NCBI GenBank assembly: GCA_002490465.1
Contig: DKUB01000103.1
Span: 1 to 64,000, forward strand
Length of the DNA stretch: 64,000 nucleotides
Reading direction: 5' to 3'
Source of the DNA: Lachnoclostridium sp. UBA7215
GTDB lineage: Bacteria; Bacillota; Clostridia; Lachnospirales; Lachnospiraceae
The translations under genes were made by a program, and so were the position numbers. The notes under the pieces were generated by a model. The model did not search any database and was not told where the DNA came from. It worked only from the letters and a program-made list of their open reading frames with translations. Positions 9,065 to 17,036 of this stretch are shown piece by piece. How positions within the stretch are numbered: position 1 is the first letter of the stretch; every line of letters starts with the position of its first letter.

Positions 9065-9568
9065 TTGAATGAGCAGTATTTCCAATTCCGGAATATAACT
9101 CCGGAGGAGGCGGCACAGGCAGCTGCCATTGAGCAAATATGCTTTCCGCCTAATGAGGCGTGCTCAGAAACAATGATGAGGAATGTGGCAGAAACGGCTC
9201 CGGAATTGTTTCTTGTAGCAGTTGACCGTCGTACAGAAAAAATTGCGGGGATGTTATATGGGCTTGCAACAGAAGAAAATTCCTTTCGGGATGAATTTTT
9301 TATAAATGCAGGACTGCATAACCCGGCAGGAAAAAATGTAATGATTTTAGGGTTGGATGTGCTTCCCCAATATCGTGGACAGAGGCTTGCCAGAAAAATC
9401 ATGTCAAAATACCTTCGCAGGGAGCAGGAAAGAGGCCGGGAACGGATTATTCTGACCTGCGTAGAGGGAAAAGTCGGGATGTATGAGAGGATGGGATTTC
9501 AAAACCAGGGCCTGGCCGCATCATCCTGGGGTGGAGAACAGTGGTATGAGATGAGTTATACGGTATGA
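9065..9568 (+). CDS. GNAT-family N-acetyltransferase
   Basis: Gcn5-related N-acetyltransferase (167 aa). The acetyl-CoA binding motif A is visible as LDVLPQYRGQRLARKIM (about 98-114), followed by motif B with 'VGMYERMGF' near 138-146. The pattern resembles arylalkylamine-type GNATs, but the substrate cannot be read. The start is taken as TTG at 9065 with GTGAGG upstream; no in-frame ATG lies nearby. It sits 21 bp after the EAL gene and is followed by a hairpin terminator, so it ends that transcription unit. Confidence 0.85.
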   Translation: MNEQYFQFRNITPEEAAQAAAIEQICFPPNEACSETMMRNVAETAPELFLVAVDRRTEKIAGMLYGLATEENSFRDEFFINAGLHNPAGKNVMILGLDVLPQYRGQRLARKIMSKYLRREQERGRERIILTCVEGKVGMYERMGFQNQGLAASSWGGEQWYEMSYTV

Positions 9569-9599
9569 AGTTTTCAAGTCAGTAATAAAGGGCAAAAAA

Positions 9600-9649
9600 G
9601 AACCCCAATCAATGGGATAATCCAGAGAATTGATCGGAGTTCTTTTTTT
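9600..9649. terminator. Intrinsic terminator between convergent genes
   Basis: Inverted repeat GAACCCCAATCAAT (9600-9613) / ATTGATCGGAGTTC (9629-9642), two imperfect pairs, followed by seven T (9643-9649). It terminates the GNAT transcript and, lying past the stop of the minus-strand L,D-transpeptidase, may serve both directions. Confidence 0.8.
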
Positions 9650-9670
9650 CACGGGTAAGAATAACACTTG

Positions 9671-11215
9671 CTAATAAATAAAAACCATTTCCATATATTT
9701 TGTCAGTTTATAAATTTTCTTAGAATCTTCTACTGCAAGATTCAGGCATCCGTGGGAGCCGCGGGTCAGATAGGTCGTTTTTTTCCAGGAATACCAGGGC
9801 TGCCACGGTGCGGCATGAAATCCTGTTCCAGTCCACATGATACGAACCCAGTTATCTACCGGAGTTTCGTAATCATCTCCTTTTAAAACACGGTGTGGCT
9901 GATGTTCCTTGATAAAGTATGCACCCTTTCTTGTCTCACGGTCAGGTACGGGACGTCCACTGATAGTCCTGCATTTAAACACAACCTTTCCTTTTCTCCA
10001 AACATAAACCATTTGATCGGAAAGAGAAATTTCTGTAAAATTTTTTGTATCCCAATCATTTGCTTTGTTTTCATAATCATATTTAAATGCAGTATTGGCA
10101 AACTTTGGTTTTTTAGTAACTGTCAAGGCCTTTTTCTGCTCTGCTGACGGGTCATCCATATAAGCCTGCTGCAAGGCGGGGTCTGCGTTCTTTTTCAGGA
10201 AAGTCATGACCTGTTTCAGCATCGTATCATAATGAAAGGCCCAACCGTAATCACCGCCGCTTACTTTTATTTTTTTTCCGGCATGATTTTTAAATGTGCG
10301 GGTAATCCCTACCGTTTTATATTTCAGACAGACTTTTTCTACCCAGTTCTGGATTGCTGTTTTTTTATAAGTAACTTTTCCGCCGTTGTACTGGCACCAG
10401 GAATATATTTTTTCCGGGCCGATGGTCTCTGACACGCCCTTATCGATTTTCCAGGAAAACCAGCGGAGAGCAGTAGCATTACAGGCAGCAGCCTTTTGCT
10501 GTAAGGAGGAGTCAGTAGATACATACTGCGGTTTTTCGTATACATCCGGGTTTGTTGTTTCATCTGTTAAATCCAGCTTCTCATGTCCGGTTACAAGAGC
10601 CTGTTTGACGGCGGCCATAAAGGCATTCAGATTCAAAGAATTCCCGACAACCTCATTTTGTACAACAAGATATTGTTTTTTCTTGGAAAAAACGACATCT
10701 GCATCTTGAGGTTTAACAATCGGGTAATCTTCATTTCCCACATAAAGTACTGAATTTTTTAAAAGCTGTGAGAGCTTATTCTCATCATAGGCAGCATTCA
10801 GTGTTAGATTAACCTGTTTTTTTTGCCCTAAGGTTAAAATAGGGAAAGAAGAGTGCTGTGCATCAAATTGTTCTTTTACGGAATCCTTTATGTTAACCTG
10901 ATAGTTTATTTCTCCCTGAGTTATCGTATGCGAACCATCATTTCTCCCGGTAATGTTTAATTGATAATTCTCATATACGTAATTCATAAGTTCCATGGAA
11001 TCTTCACAGCTCATTCCTGACACATCACGGTCACCAATCCAGGTATTTGGATACCAGTGGTTTGAGTAGTAAATCCGCAGGCCAAGGACAAAGGCGCCAA
11101 GAACGGCAATAAGAATTGCCAGTGAAATCAAAATGGCCTTTCCAAGTTTGCTGTGAACTCTGAGGAAGCTTTTGGGTTTATTAGATGTATTTGTTTTTGG
11201 TAAATGCTTCTTCAT
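9671..11215 (-). CDS. L,D-transpeptidase (YkuD) with peptidoglycan-binding region
   Basis: Membrane-anchored L,D-transpeptidase (514 aa) that would form 3-3 crosslinks or attach proteins to peptidoglycan outside the cell. A basic cytoplasmic N-terminus precedes one TM segment (about 28-50). The middle region (about 60-370) resembles the PG_binding_4 repeats found in clostridial Ldt enzymes. The C-terminal YkuD domain carries HAAPW and the catalytic SHGCLN motif near residue 490. It is expressed alone, divergent from the next gene across a 153-bp AT-rich intergenic region. The domain order is typical for Lachnospiraceae and Clostridium enzymes. Confidence 0.92.
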   Translation of the reverse strand: MKKHLPKTNTSNKPKSFLRVHSKLGKAILISLAILIAVLGAFVLGLRIYYSNHWYPNTWIGDRDVSGMSCEDSMELMNYVYENYQLNITGRNDGSHTITQGEINYQVNIKDSVKEQFDAQHSSFPILTLGQKKQVNLTLNAAYDENKLSQLLKNSVLYVGNEDYPIVKPQDADVVFSKKKQYLVVQNEVVGNSLNLNAFMAAVKQALVTGHEKLDLTDETTNPDVYEKPQYVSTDSSLQQKAAACNATALRWFSWKIDKGVSETIGPEKIYSWCQYNGGKVTYKKTAIQNWVEKVCLKYKTVGITRTFKNHAGKKIKVSGGDYGWAFHYDTMLKQVMTFLKKNADPALQQAYMDDPSAEQKKALTVTKKPKFANTAFKYDYENKANDWDTKNFTEISLSDQMVYVWRKGKVVFKCRTISGRPVPDRETRKGAYFIKEHQPHRVLKGDDYETPVDNWVRIMWTGTGFHAAPWQPWYSWKKTTYLTRGSHGCLNLAVEDSKKIYKLTKYMEMVFIY

Positions 11216-11368
11216 GCTGTTTCACTCTTTCTTAATAATAAGGTTCAGTCTATTCATTATAGATTCTTGAAAATTAGTTGTCAATAGACATACTTGTTTT
11301 TTTACACTTTTTTTGGTACACTTTTATGCATTACAAGCAGTATGGACGCTGGCAGACGGAGGTAAATA

Positions 11369-12112
11369 ATGGGAAAGAAAAATCACAGTAATAATAAAAA
11401 ATGGGTGGACAAGGGGATATTAGTGGTTCTGATTGCATTTGGCATAGGTGCGGCAGCGTTGATTTTTTTTATGGTGAGCAGTCTAACAGCCCAAAGGAAA
11501 GAGAATCAGGAGGTGAAAAACCCGCCGGCGGAGACAGCATCAGCTACAGAAGAGCCTCCGGTAAATGAGTCGGATCTTGTCCGTTATACCTGCCTGATAT
11601 CCGATAAGGAGACAGATGGGGAGGGAAGTGAATTCAGTCTTGAATTTAATAAAAAAACGGGTACATACCGGGAGCTGTTAAATTCCGGTGACTCCGGCAG
11701 TGAAATAGACAGAGGCACATATGAAAAAGGGAAAGATGGTATTAATACCGTCAGCAGGAGAGGGACAAAAAATACCCTTATCTATGATGGGGACGACTAT
11801 TTGGTGTCAAAAAATGCTATATTTGAGGGGACAGTGCCAAAGAGCAAGACATTTAAGGAAAAGTTTATCCATGATGTAGACGGTGAGAGCAGGATTGAGA
11901 TACATTTTCGGAAGGACGGTACATTTAAACAGAAAGTGGTGAAGTATTCCGGTGAGCTTGACGGGAAGGATGTGACGGATGTAACGACAGGGACATATGC
12001 CCATAAAGGAAAATTTATCGAGAGAAAAAGAGAGAACGGCGAAAAGCTTATGCCGTATTATGTTTACAAGAATAAGCTCTATACAAGTTATTACAAGAAA
12101 CGTGGTAATTAG
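11369..12112 (+). CDS. Membrane-anchored hypothetical protein
   Basis: I do not recognise a family (247 aa). A Lys/Asn-rich N-terminus is followed by one TM segment (about 18-40), a Glu/Pro/Ala-rich spacer (about 45-70) and an extracytoplasmic beta-rich domain with two similar halves: 'FSLEFNKKTGTYREL...IDRGTYEKGKDG' and 'IEIHFRKDGTFKQKV...VTTGTYAHKGKF'. This looks like an internally duplicated lipocalin- or DUF-like module. GGAGG lies 8 nt before the ATG. It is divergent from the L,D-transpeptidase, so an envelope role is plausible but not shown. Confidence 0.7.
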   Translation: MGKKNHSNNKKWVDKGILVVLIAFGIGAAALIFFMVSSLTAQRKENQEVKNPPAETASATEEPPVNESDLVRYTCLISDKETDGEGSEFSLEFNKKTGTYRELLNSGDSGSEIDRGTYEKGKDGINTVSRRGTKNTLIYDGDDYLVSKNAIFEGTVPKSKTFKEKFIHDVDGESRIEIHFRKDGTFKQKVVKYSGELDGKDVTDVTTGTYAHKGKFIERKRENGEKLMPYYVYKNKLYTSYYKKRGN

Positions 12113-12164
12113 AAAGAATTCCGTATTTATATAATAGGTGGCCGCCAATAACAGATGTTAAGAG

Positions 12165-13055
12165 GTGATAACGTGGAGGATGATAAGATCCTTGCATTAT
12201 ATCTGGCGCGTTCTGAGGATGCAATTCGGGAAACGAAACATAAATACGGAAAACTTTGTCAGAAAATATCGGCTGGGATTTAATTACAAAGGGGCCCTGA
12301 ACTGCGTATACCACTATACAGACGGGGATGCCGTTTATGTCGATTTGTGGAAACTCAAAGGAGATACGGTGGAAAAGGGCTGCATTGCAAAGCTGAGCTT
12401 GAAAACCGGAGCCATCGAAAAGCAGACAGATGATGATACCATCTGTAATTCTGTAATGTCCCCCGGCGGGAATACAATTTTGTTGAATTACCGCGCGGAA
12501 GGTTACTGGACAGTTCTTGACCTCGCTGCCAAAACAGAGAAAAAAGTAGAGGGAATCAATGGTTATGCCCGCACGAAGGAAATTTCTTTTGTGGACGATT
12601 ACCATGTATTGGCTTTCGGCGACACTATAATAAAAGATAAAGGGGAGATTTTGGTTACAAATCTTATTGATTTAAGGACACAGAAAACTATGAAAAGTTA
12701 CAAAGATGAAGCGTATGGGGATGGGGATATTCAGATGCGGTGGATTTATGAATGTGGGAAAAAGGGTCTGAAAATTCGTGATATTACGAATGGCGAGTCA
12801 TTTACAGTTGAACAGGCAAAAGAGGATGTACATCCTCTTTCCGTTCGGGGGGATTATGTACTTTTTGGCAATTTAGAGGAGCGGACTCCGTTTTATCTTT
12901 GCAGCCTGTCGCTCAAAAAGCACATAAAAATAGATGTACTTGAAAAACTGGGACAGAATGTGCAGATGTATCTGGCGGCGAAGGAAAAGAAGCTGCTGTT
13001 TACGGATGGCAGGGAGTGTTACCTTGTAGATATCGCTGTATTGACTGTTAAGTGA
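12165..13055 (+). CDS. Beta-propeller-like hypothetical, probably N-truncated
   Basis: The open frame encodes 296 aa, but the first 35-40 residues (Arg/Trp/Ile-rich, 'VITWRMIRSLHYIW') are simply the second reading frame of a sigma factor fragment and look non-native. From about residue 42 (GFNYKGALNCVYHY) the protein shows repeated beta-strand units such as 'VYVDLWKLKGD', 'IAKLSLKTGAIEKQ' and 'LVTNLIDLRTQKTM', resembling a TolB/WD40-type propeller of about five blades. No signal peptide is left. A deletion probably fused the 5' end of a sigma gene to the 3' part of a neighbouring gene. Whether it is translated, from GTG 12165 or a later start, is uncertain. Confidence 0.5.
   Translation: MITWRMIRSLHYIWRVLRMQFGKRNINTENFVRKYRLGFNYKGALNCVYHYTDGDAVYVDLWKLKGDTVEKGCIAKLSLKTGAIEKQTDDDTICNSVMSPGGNTILLNYRAEGYWTVLDLAAKTEKKVEGINGYARTKEISFVDDYHVLAFGDTIIKDKGEILVTNLIDLRTQKTMKSYKDEAYGDGDIQMRWIYECGKKGLKIRDITNGESFTVEQAKEDVHPLSVRGDYVLFGNLEERTPFYLCSLSLKKHIKIDVLEKLGQNVQMYLAAKEKKLLFTDGRECYLVDIAVLTVK
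12173..12283 (+). pseudogene. 5' remnant of an ECF RNA polymerase sigma factor
   Basis: A GTG at 12173 with AAGAGGTG upstream opens a 36-codon frame: VEDDKILALYLARSEDAIRE and then TKHKYGKLCQKISAGI, stop at 12281. From memory of Lachnospiraceae ECF sigma factors, this is their N-terminus up to region 2.1 (ED-K-I--LY--RSE-AI-ET--KYG--C--IA). Everything after is missing, and the sequence runs straight into the propeller-like gene in another frame. Its good ribosome binding site suggests it was once the first gene of a sigma/partner operon. Confidence 0.65.
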
Positions 13056-13120
13056 TTGCCTGACAAAAAAAGAAGTGACAAAATATCGAGTCCATTATAT
13101 AATTAAAATATTATGAACCG

Positions 13121-13142
13121 GGCCTGGCGGTGCTGCCGGGCC
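13121..13142. other. GC-rich hairpin upstream of sstT
   Basis: GGCCTGGC (13121-13128) pairs with GCCGGGCC (13135-13142), with one G-T pair, around a 6-nt loop. No U-tract follows. It lies in the leader of the transporter gene, 28 nt before the start codon, and might act as an RNA structure or a weak terminator of the gene before. Confidence 0.35.
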
Positions 13143-13169
13143 TTAATTAAATGTAAATGGAGGCTGAGT

Positions 13170-14396
13170 ATGAAAGAACTACTTCGGAAATGGAACTCGA
13201 TAAGTTTAATTTTGCGAATACTAATCGGGCTTATTATCGGTGTTATTTTGGGGCTTCTACTGCCACAGGCTACAGGAATTGCTATTTTAGGTGATATTTT
13301 TGTCGGAGCGCTGAAGGCGATTGCTCCGGTTTTGGTATTTGTGCTTGTCATCAGTTCCCTGGCACAGGCAAACAGTGGAATTGGAAAGAAATTCCGTACC
13401 GTCATCATACTGTATATGGTAAGTACCTTTTTGGCTGCGGTTGTAGCGGTATTTGCAAGTTTTTTGTTCCCGGTTACATTAAAGCTGGCATCCAGCGCAA
13501 CGGATACAGCGCCGCCGAGCGGAATTGTGGAAGTGCTTACTTCCCTGTTAAATAATATTGTGGACAATCCGGTCAATGCGTTGATAAATGCCAATTATAT
13601 CGGCATTCTCGCATGGTCTGTCGTATTGGGGCTCGCACTTAAACGACATAGCAGCGATAACACAAAGCGGATGCTGCGTGATATTTCCGATGCAGTTTCC
13701 CAGGGAGTCCGCTGGATTATCAATCTGGCTCCTCTCGGAGTTCTTGGTCTTGTTTATCAGTCTATTTCCAGTAATGGATTAAGCATTTTCAGTGATTATG
13801 GAAAACTGCTTCTTGTGCTTGTTGGTTGTATGCTTGCGGTTGCGCTGATTGTAGACCCTCTCATTGCTGCTATCTGTCTGCGCAGAAATCCATATCCGCT
13901 TGTACTGCGCTGTTTTAGAGAGAGCGGCCTGACAGCATTCTTTACACGGAGCTCAGCAGCGAACATTCCAATTAATATGGCGCTTTGTGAAAGGCTTGGA
14001 CTGGATAAAGATGTGTACTCCGTATCCATCCCTCTCGGAGCGACGATAAATATGGATGGTGCGGCAATTACGATTACCGTTATGACAATGGCAGCAGCCC
14101 ATACAATGGGAGTTGCAACGGATATTCCAACGGCAATTATTTTGAGTGTGCTTTCTGCACTGGCTGCCTGCGGCGCTTCCGGTGTGGCCGGCGGTTCCCT
14201 TCTTCTGATTCCGATGGCATGCTCACTCTTTGGGATCAGCAGCGATATTGCCATGCAGGTTGTCGGTGTTGGATTTATTGTCGGCGTGGTACAGGATTCC
14301 TTTGAGACAGCAATTAACTCTTCCGGTGATGTGCTCTTTGCCGCTACAGCAGAATTCCGCCAGTGGATAAAAGAGGGACGGGAAGTTAAGTTTTAA
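13170..14396 (+). CDS. sstT: Serine/threonine:sodium symporter SstT
   Basis: Na+-coupled serine/threonine transporter of the dicarboxylate/amino acid:cation symporter (DAACS) family (408 aa, normal SstT length). About eight TM helices plus two re-entrant loops are evident. Hallmarks are 'FFTRSSAANIPINMALC' (serine-rich HP1), 'SIPLGATINMDGAAI' (the NMDG motif on TM7) and 'CGASGVAGGSLLLIPMA' (HP2). ATG 13170 has GGAGG 6 nt upstream; the frame could be read from 13113 but without support. A decarboxylase gene of the Orn/Lys/Arg type follows after 37 bp. Confidence 0.93.
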   Translation: MKELLRKWNSISLILRILIGLIIGVILGLLLPQATGIAILGDIFVGALKAIAPVLVFVLVISSLAQANSGIGKKFRTVIILYMVSTFLAAVVAVFASFLFPVTLKLASSATDTAPPSGIVEVLTSLLNNIVDNPVNALINANYIGILAWSVVLGLALKRHSSDNTKRMLRDISDAVSQGVRWIINLAPLGVLGLVYQSISSNGLSIFSDYGKLLLVLVGCMLAVALIVDPLIAAICLRRNPYPLVLRCFRESGLTAFFTRSSAANIPINMALCERLGLDKDVYSVSIPLGATINMDGAAITITVMTMAAAHTMGVATDIPTAIILSVLSALAACGASGVAGGSLLLIPMACSLFGISSDIAMQVVGVGFIVGVVQDSFETAINSSGDVLFAATAEFRQWIKEGREVKF

Positions 14397-14433
14397 TGGG
14401 TATCAATCTTGTTTTTGATGGAGGAATCCGATT

Positions 14434-15909
14434 TTGTACAGGCATTTAACTGATTATTGTAAAGCCGGACGGTATCCCATGCACATGCCGGGACATAAGA
14501 GGAATCCGGTATTTGAGATGCCGAATCCCTATTCGCTGGATATGACAGAGGTGGCCGGTTTAGATAACCTCCATCACCCGGAGGGGATGATTCGGGATTT
14601 CATGGACAGGATGAAACAGCGTTATAAAACAGAAGAAACATACCTTTTAGTGGGCGGCAGCACCTGCGGGATTCTGGCAGCGGTTTCCGCCTGCTGCCGT
14701 AAAGGGGATGTTGTTTTCGTTGACCGGGGCTGTCACCGCTCGGTGTACCATGCCATTTGTCTTCTTGGATTAAAACCGGTTTATTTGATGCCGGAAATTG
14801 ACAGGGAGAGCGGCATTTCCCTCGGTATATCACCGAAAGAGGCTGAGCGGAAAATACAAGGTGTGAGAGGCGTCGTTATTCTCACTTCCCCGACGTATGA
14901 GGGTGTTGTTTCTGATGTGGGGGCCATTGCAGAAATTGCACATGCAAATGGTCTGGCCCTGATTGTGGACGAGGCTCATGGGGCCCATTTTCCCTGGGCA
15001 CATGGTATCGTTACCGGGATGCCCTCTTCTGCCATCAGCCAGGGGGCAGACATTGTAATCCAGAGCCTTCATAAGACACTGCCTGCCCTGACGCAGACCG
15101 CGCTGCTTCATGTTTGTTCTCCAAAGGTTTCCCGCCGGATGGTAGAACAGTATCTGGATATCTATGAAACCAGTTCCCCCTCTTATGTGCTTATGGCGAG
15201 TGCTGCTCAGTGTATGGACTATTTGGAATGTCACGGTGAAGAGGAATTTTATCGGTATAATATACGGCTTATGGATTTTTACCAAAAAGCATCCGAATGG
15301 CAGGTTCTCTCGTTATGGCAGCCAATGTCATCTCCGAAGCCAATGTCATCTCCGAAGCCAATGTCATCTTCGAAGCCAATGTCATCTTTGATGGCGGACC
15401 CATCAAAGATGGTAATCCGCACTGGAAACAGTGGTCTTTCCGGCCCGCAGCTTGGCAGTCTGCTGCGCGACTGCTATCATATAGAAATAGAAATGGAAGC
15501 AGCGGATTATATTCTTGCCATGAGCAGTCTGGCTGACACGGAAGAGGGGCTTACCCGTCTTGCAGAGGCTTTGGCAGAGATTGACAAGGAATTGGCAGCA
15601 AAAGGGGAAAAGAGCAAAATATCCTGTTATATTTTTTCTGACAGAGAACCCATCCCGTGCATGGATGCTTATGAAGCCATGCATGCACCATATGAACGAA
15701 TGCCGCTGCCAGACAGCAGAGGACATATATCGGCAGAGTATGCGATGATTTATCCGCCCGGGGTGCCGTTTCTTGTACCGGGGGAAAAAATTACAGAGAG
15801 CGTTATTTCACAGATAGAAAGTGCCAGGGAAAATGGTCTTCCGTTGTCCGGGCTTTCCGATAAAGAGGGCAGAACGGTCCGGGTTGTAAAGGGGGAAAAC
15901 GGTGAATAA
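14434..15909 (+). CDS. Orn/Lys/Arg decarboxylase-family PLP enzyme
   Basis: PLP-dependent aminotransferase-fold enzyme of the Orn/Lys/Arg decarboxylase group (491 aa), related to Bacillus YaaO. Visible are 'MHMPGHKRNP' at the N-terminus, 'SPTYEGVVSD', the cofactor-contacting 'IVDEAHGAHFPW' and the Schiff-base lysine in QSLHKTLPALTQ. The start is TTG with GGAGG 9 nt upstream. A four-unit 18-bp tandem repeat adds the segment PMSSPK/PMSSSK between domains, at about residues 296-320. The 3' end overlaps the next kinase gene by 8 nt. In Bacillus the homologue also heads the tmk-holB-rsmI run; the actual substrate is not determined by sequence. Confidence 0.9.
   Translation: MYRHLTDYCKAGRYPMHMPGHKRNPVFEMPNPYSLDMTEVAGLDNLHHPEGMIRDFMDRMKQRYKTEETYLLVGGSTCGILAAVSACCRKGDVVFVDRGCHRSVYHAICLLGLKPVYLMPEIDRESGISLGISPKEAERKIQGVRGVVILTSPTYEGVVSDVGAIAEIAHANGLALIVDEAHGAHFPWAHGIVTGMPSSAISQGADIVIQSLHKTLPALTQTALLHVCSPKVSRRMVEQYLDIYETSSPSYVLMASAAQCMDYLECHGEEEFYRYNIRLMDFYQKASEWQVLSLWQPMSSPKPMSSPKPMSSSKPMSSLMADPSKMVIRTGNSGLSGPQLGSLLRDCYHIEIEMEAADYILAMSSLADTEEGLTRLAEALAEIDKELAAKGEKSKISCYIFSDREPIPCMDAYEAMHAPYERMPLPDSRGHISAEYAMIYPPGVPFLVPGEKITESVISQIESARENGLPLSGLSDKEGRTVRVVKGENGE
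15321..15392 (+). repeat. In-frame 18-bp tandem repeat, four units
   Basis: Units of GCCAATGTCATCTCCGAA at 15321-15338, 15339-15356, 15357-15374 (one change) and 15375-15392 (diverged last bases). They encode PMSSPK-like hexapeptides inside the decarboxylase. Because 18 is a multiple of three, copy-number changes keep the frame. Confidence 0.95.
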
Positions 15910-16486
15910 ATTATATGTAATGATGGGAAAAAGTGCATCGGGAAAGGATACACTGTATCACCTTTTGATGGCGAGACACACCGAGCTCCGTCCGGTTGTG
16001 CCTTATACAACCCGCCCGATCCGTGCCGGGGAAAAAGAGGGGAAGGAATATCATTTTACTTCAGAGCAAACACTGCGTCAGATGGAAAGGGAAAACCGTG
16101 TAGTCGAGTGCCGCTGCTATGAGACGGTAAAAGGGCCATGGTATTATTTTACGGCGGATGACGGGCAGATTGATTTGCAGAAGGCAGATTCCTGCCTGAT
16201 TTCCACTTTGGAGGGGTATACGAAAATCCGCGATTTTTATGGGGAGAAAAATGTAGTTCCGCTGTATATCACGGCAGGGGATTTTGAGAGAATGGAGCGC
16301 TCGCTGAACCGGGAGAGGCAGCAGGCAAGTCCCTGTGTAGCGGAAGTGTGCCGCCGTTTTCTTGCCGATGAGGTGGATTTTTCTAAGGAGAAGCTGTTAG
16401 AAGCTGGAATTACAGGGGGGATAGAAAATCATATACAGGAAAATGCATTGGCAGAAATTGAGAGAATTCTTGCAGAAAAACAGTAG
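15902..16486 (+). CDS. Guanylate kinase-like nucleotide kinase
   Basis: P-loop kinase of the guanylate kinase family (194 aa). Walker A is GKSASGKDT (9-17); the GMP-binding signature is 'PYTTRPIRAGEKEGKEYHF' (about 35-53). GTG start at 15902 overlaps the decarboxylase by 8 nt. It occupies the slot held by thymidylate kinase (tmk) in the Bacillus yaaO-tmk-yaaQ-yaaR-holB run, so this may be a second, atypical GMP-kinase-like protein rather than the essential Gmk. Several loop residues differ from canonical Gmk (for example VECRCYETVKGPWY). The phosphate acceptor is unproven. Confidence 0.8.
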   Translation: MNKLYVMMGKSASGKDTLYHLLMARHTELRPVVPYTTRPIRAGEKEGKEYHFTSEQTLRQMERENRVVECRCYETVKGPWYYFTADDGQIDLQKADSCLISTLEGYTKIRDFYGEKNVVPLYITAGDFERMERSLNRERQQASPCVAEVCRRFLADEVDFSKEKLLEAGITGGIENHIQENALAEIERILAEKQ

Positions 16487-16565
16487 CGAAAGTATCAAGG
16501 ACGTGGTATGATAGAAGTGGCATCGCATAAGAAATTTGCGGTGGCAAGGACGGGGAGGTGACAGT

Positions 16566-17006
16566 TTGGATATTCGTGTAGATAACATGCAGCAGGTCAA
16601 TCAGACGGCACAGACAGCTCAGGCACAGGAGACAGGGGAGGATTTTAAATTTACCCTTATGAGCTCTATTGAAGAGGCCGGTCTGAAAGAGCGCCTGTCT
16701 GTTATGATGGAAGAGATTACCATGCAGGGAAAAAAGCTTGGTAAACGGATGGATGTCCGGGATATGAAACATTACCGCCGTCTTATCAAAGAGTTTATGA
16801 ATGAAATTGTAAACCGTTCCCACAAATTCAGCAGAGAAAACTTTTTGGACAGAAGGGGAAGGCACAGGGTTTATGGAATGATTAAGCGCGTAGATGCCGC
16901 TCTTGACGAGCTGGCGGGCGAGTTAATCAAAGAAGAGAAAGATTCGATTGCGATACTCAATAAGGTTGATGAGATACGGGGGCTTTTGCTTGATATTCTC
17001 ACCTGA
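16566..17006 (+). CDS. yaaR: YaaR-family (DUF327) protein
   Basis: Small helical protein (146 aa) of the YaaR/DUF327 family, function unknown, found next to holB in many Firmicutes. Characteristic stretches are 'KRMDVRDMKHYRRLIKEFM' and 'YGMIKRVDAALDELAGELI'. The start is TTG 16566 with GGAGGTG 6 nt upstream; an in-frame ATG at 16536 would place that site inside the gene, and the TTG reading gives the usual family length. It lies 30 bp before holB, so it is probably co-transcribed with it. Confidence 0.85.
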   Translation: MDIRVDNMQQVNQTAQTAQAQETGEDFKFTLMSSIEEAGLKERLSVMMEEITMQGKKLGKRMDVRDMKHYRRLIKEFMNEIVNRSHKFSRENFLDRRGRHRVYGMIKRVDAALDELAGELIKEEKDSIAILNKVDEIRGLLLDILT

Positions 17007-17036
17007 CATCATTCACATGCAAAGGAGGCGGGGAAT

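Noticed and set aside
12165..12296. First 35-40 codons of the propeller-like ORF as a genuine N-terminus
   Set aside because: They are the alternate frame of a recognisable sigma factor stub with its own RBS, so they are unlikely to be native.
15164..15536. Alternative-frame ORFs containing QCHLRS and NVISEA repeats
   Set aside because: They are the other two reading frames of the 18-bp tandem repeat within the decarboxylase and have no independent start signals.
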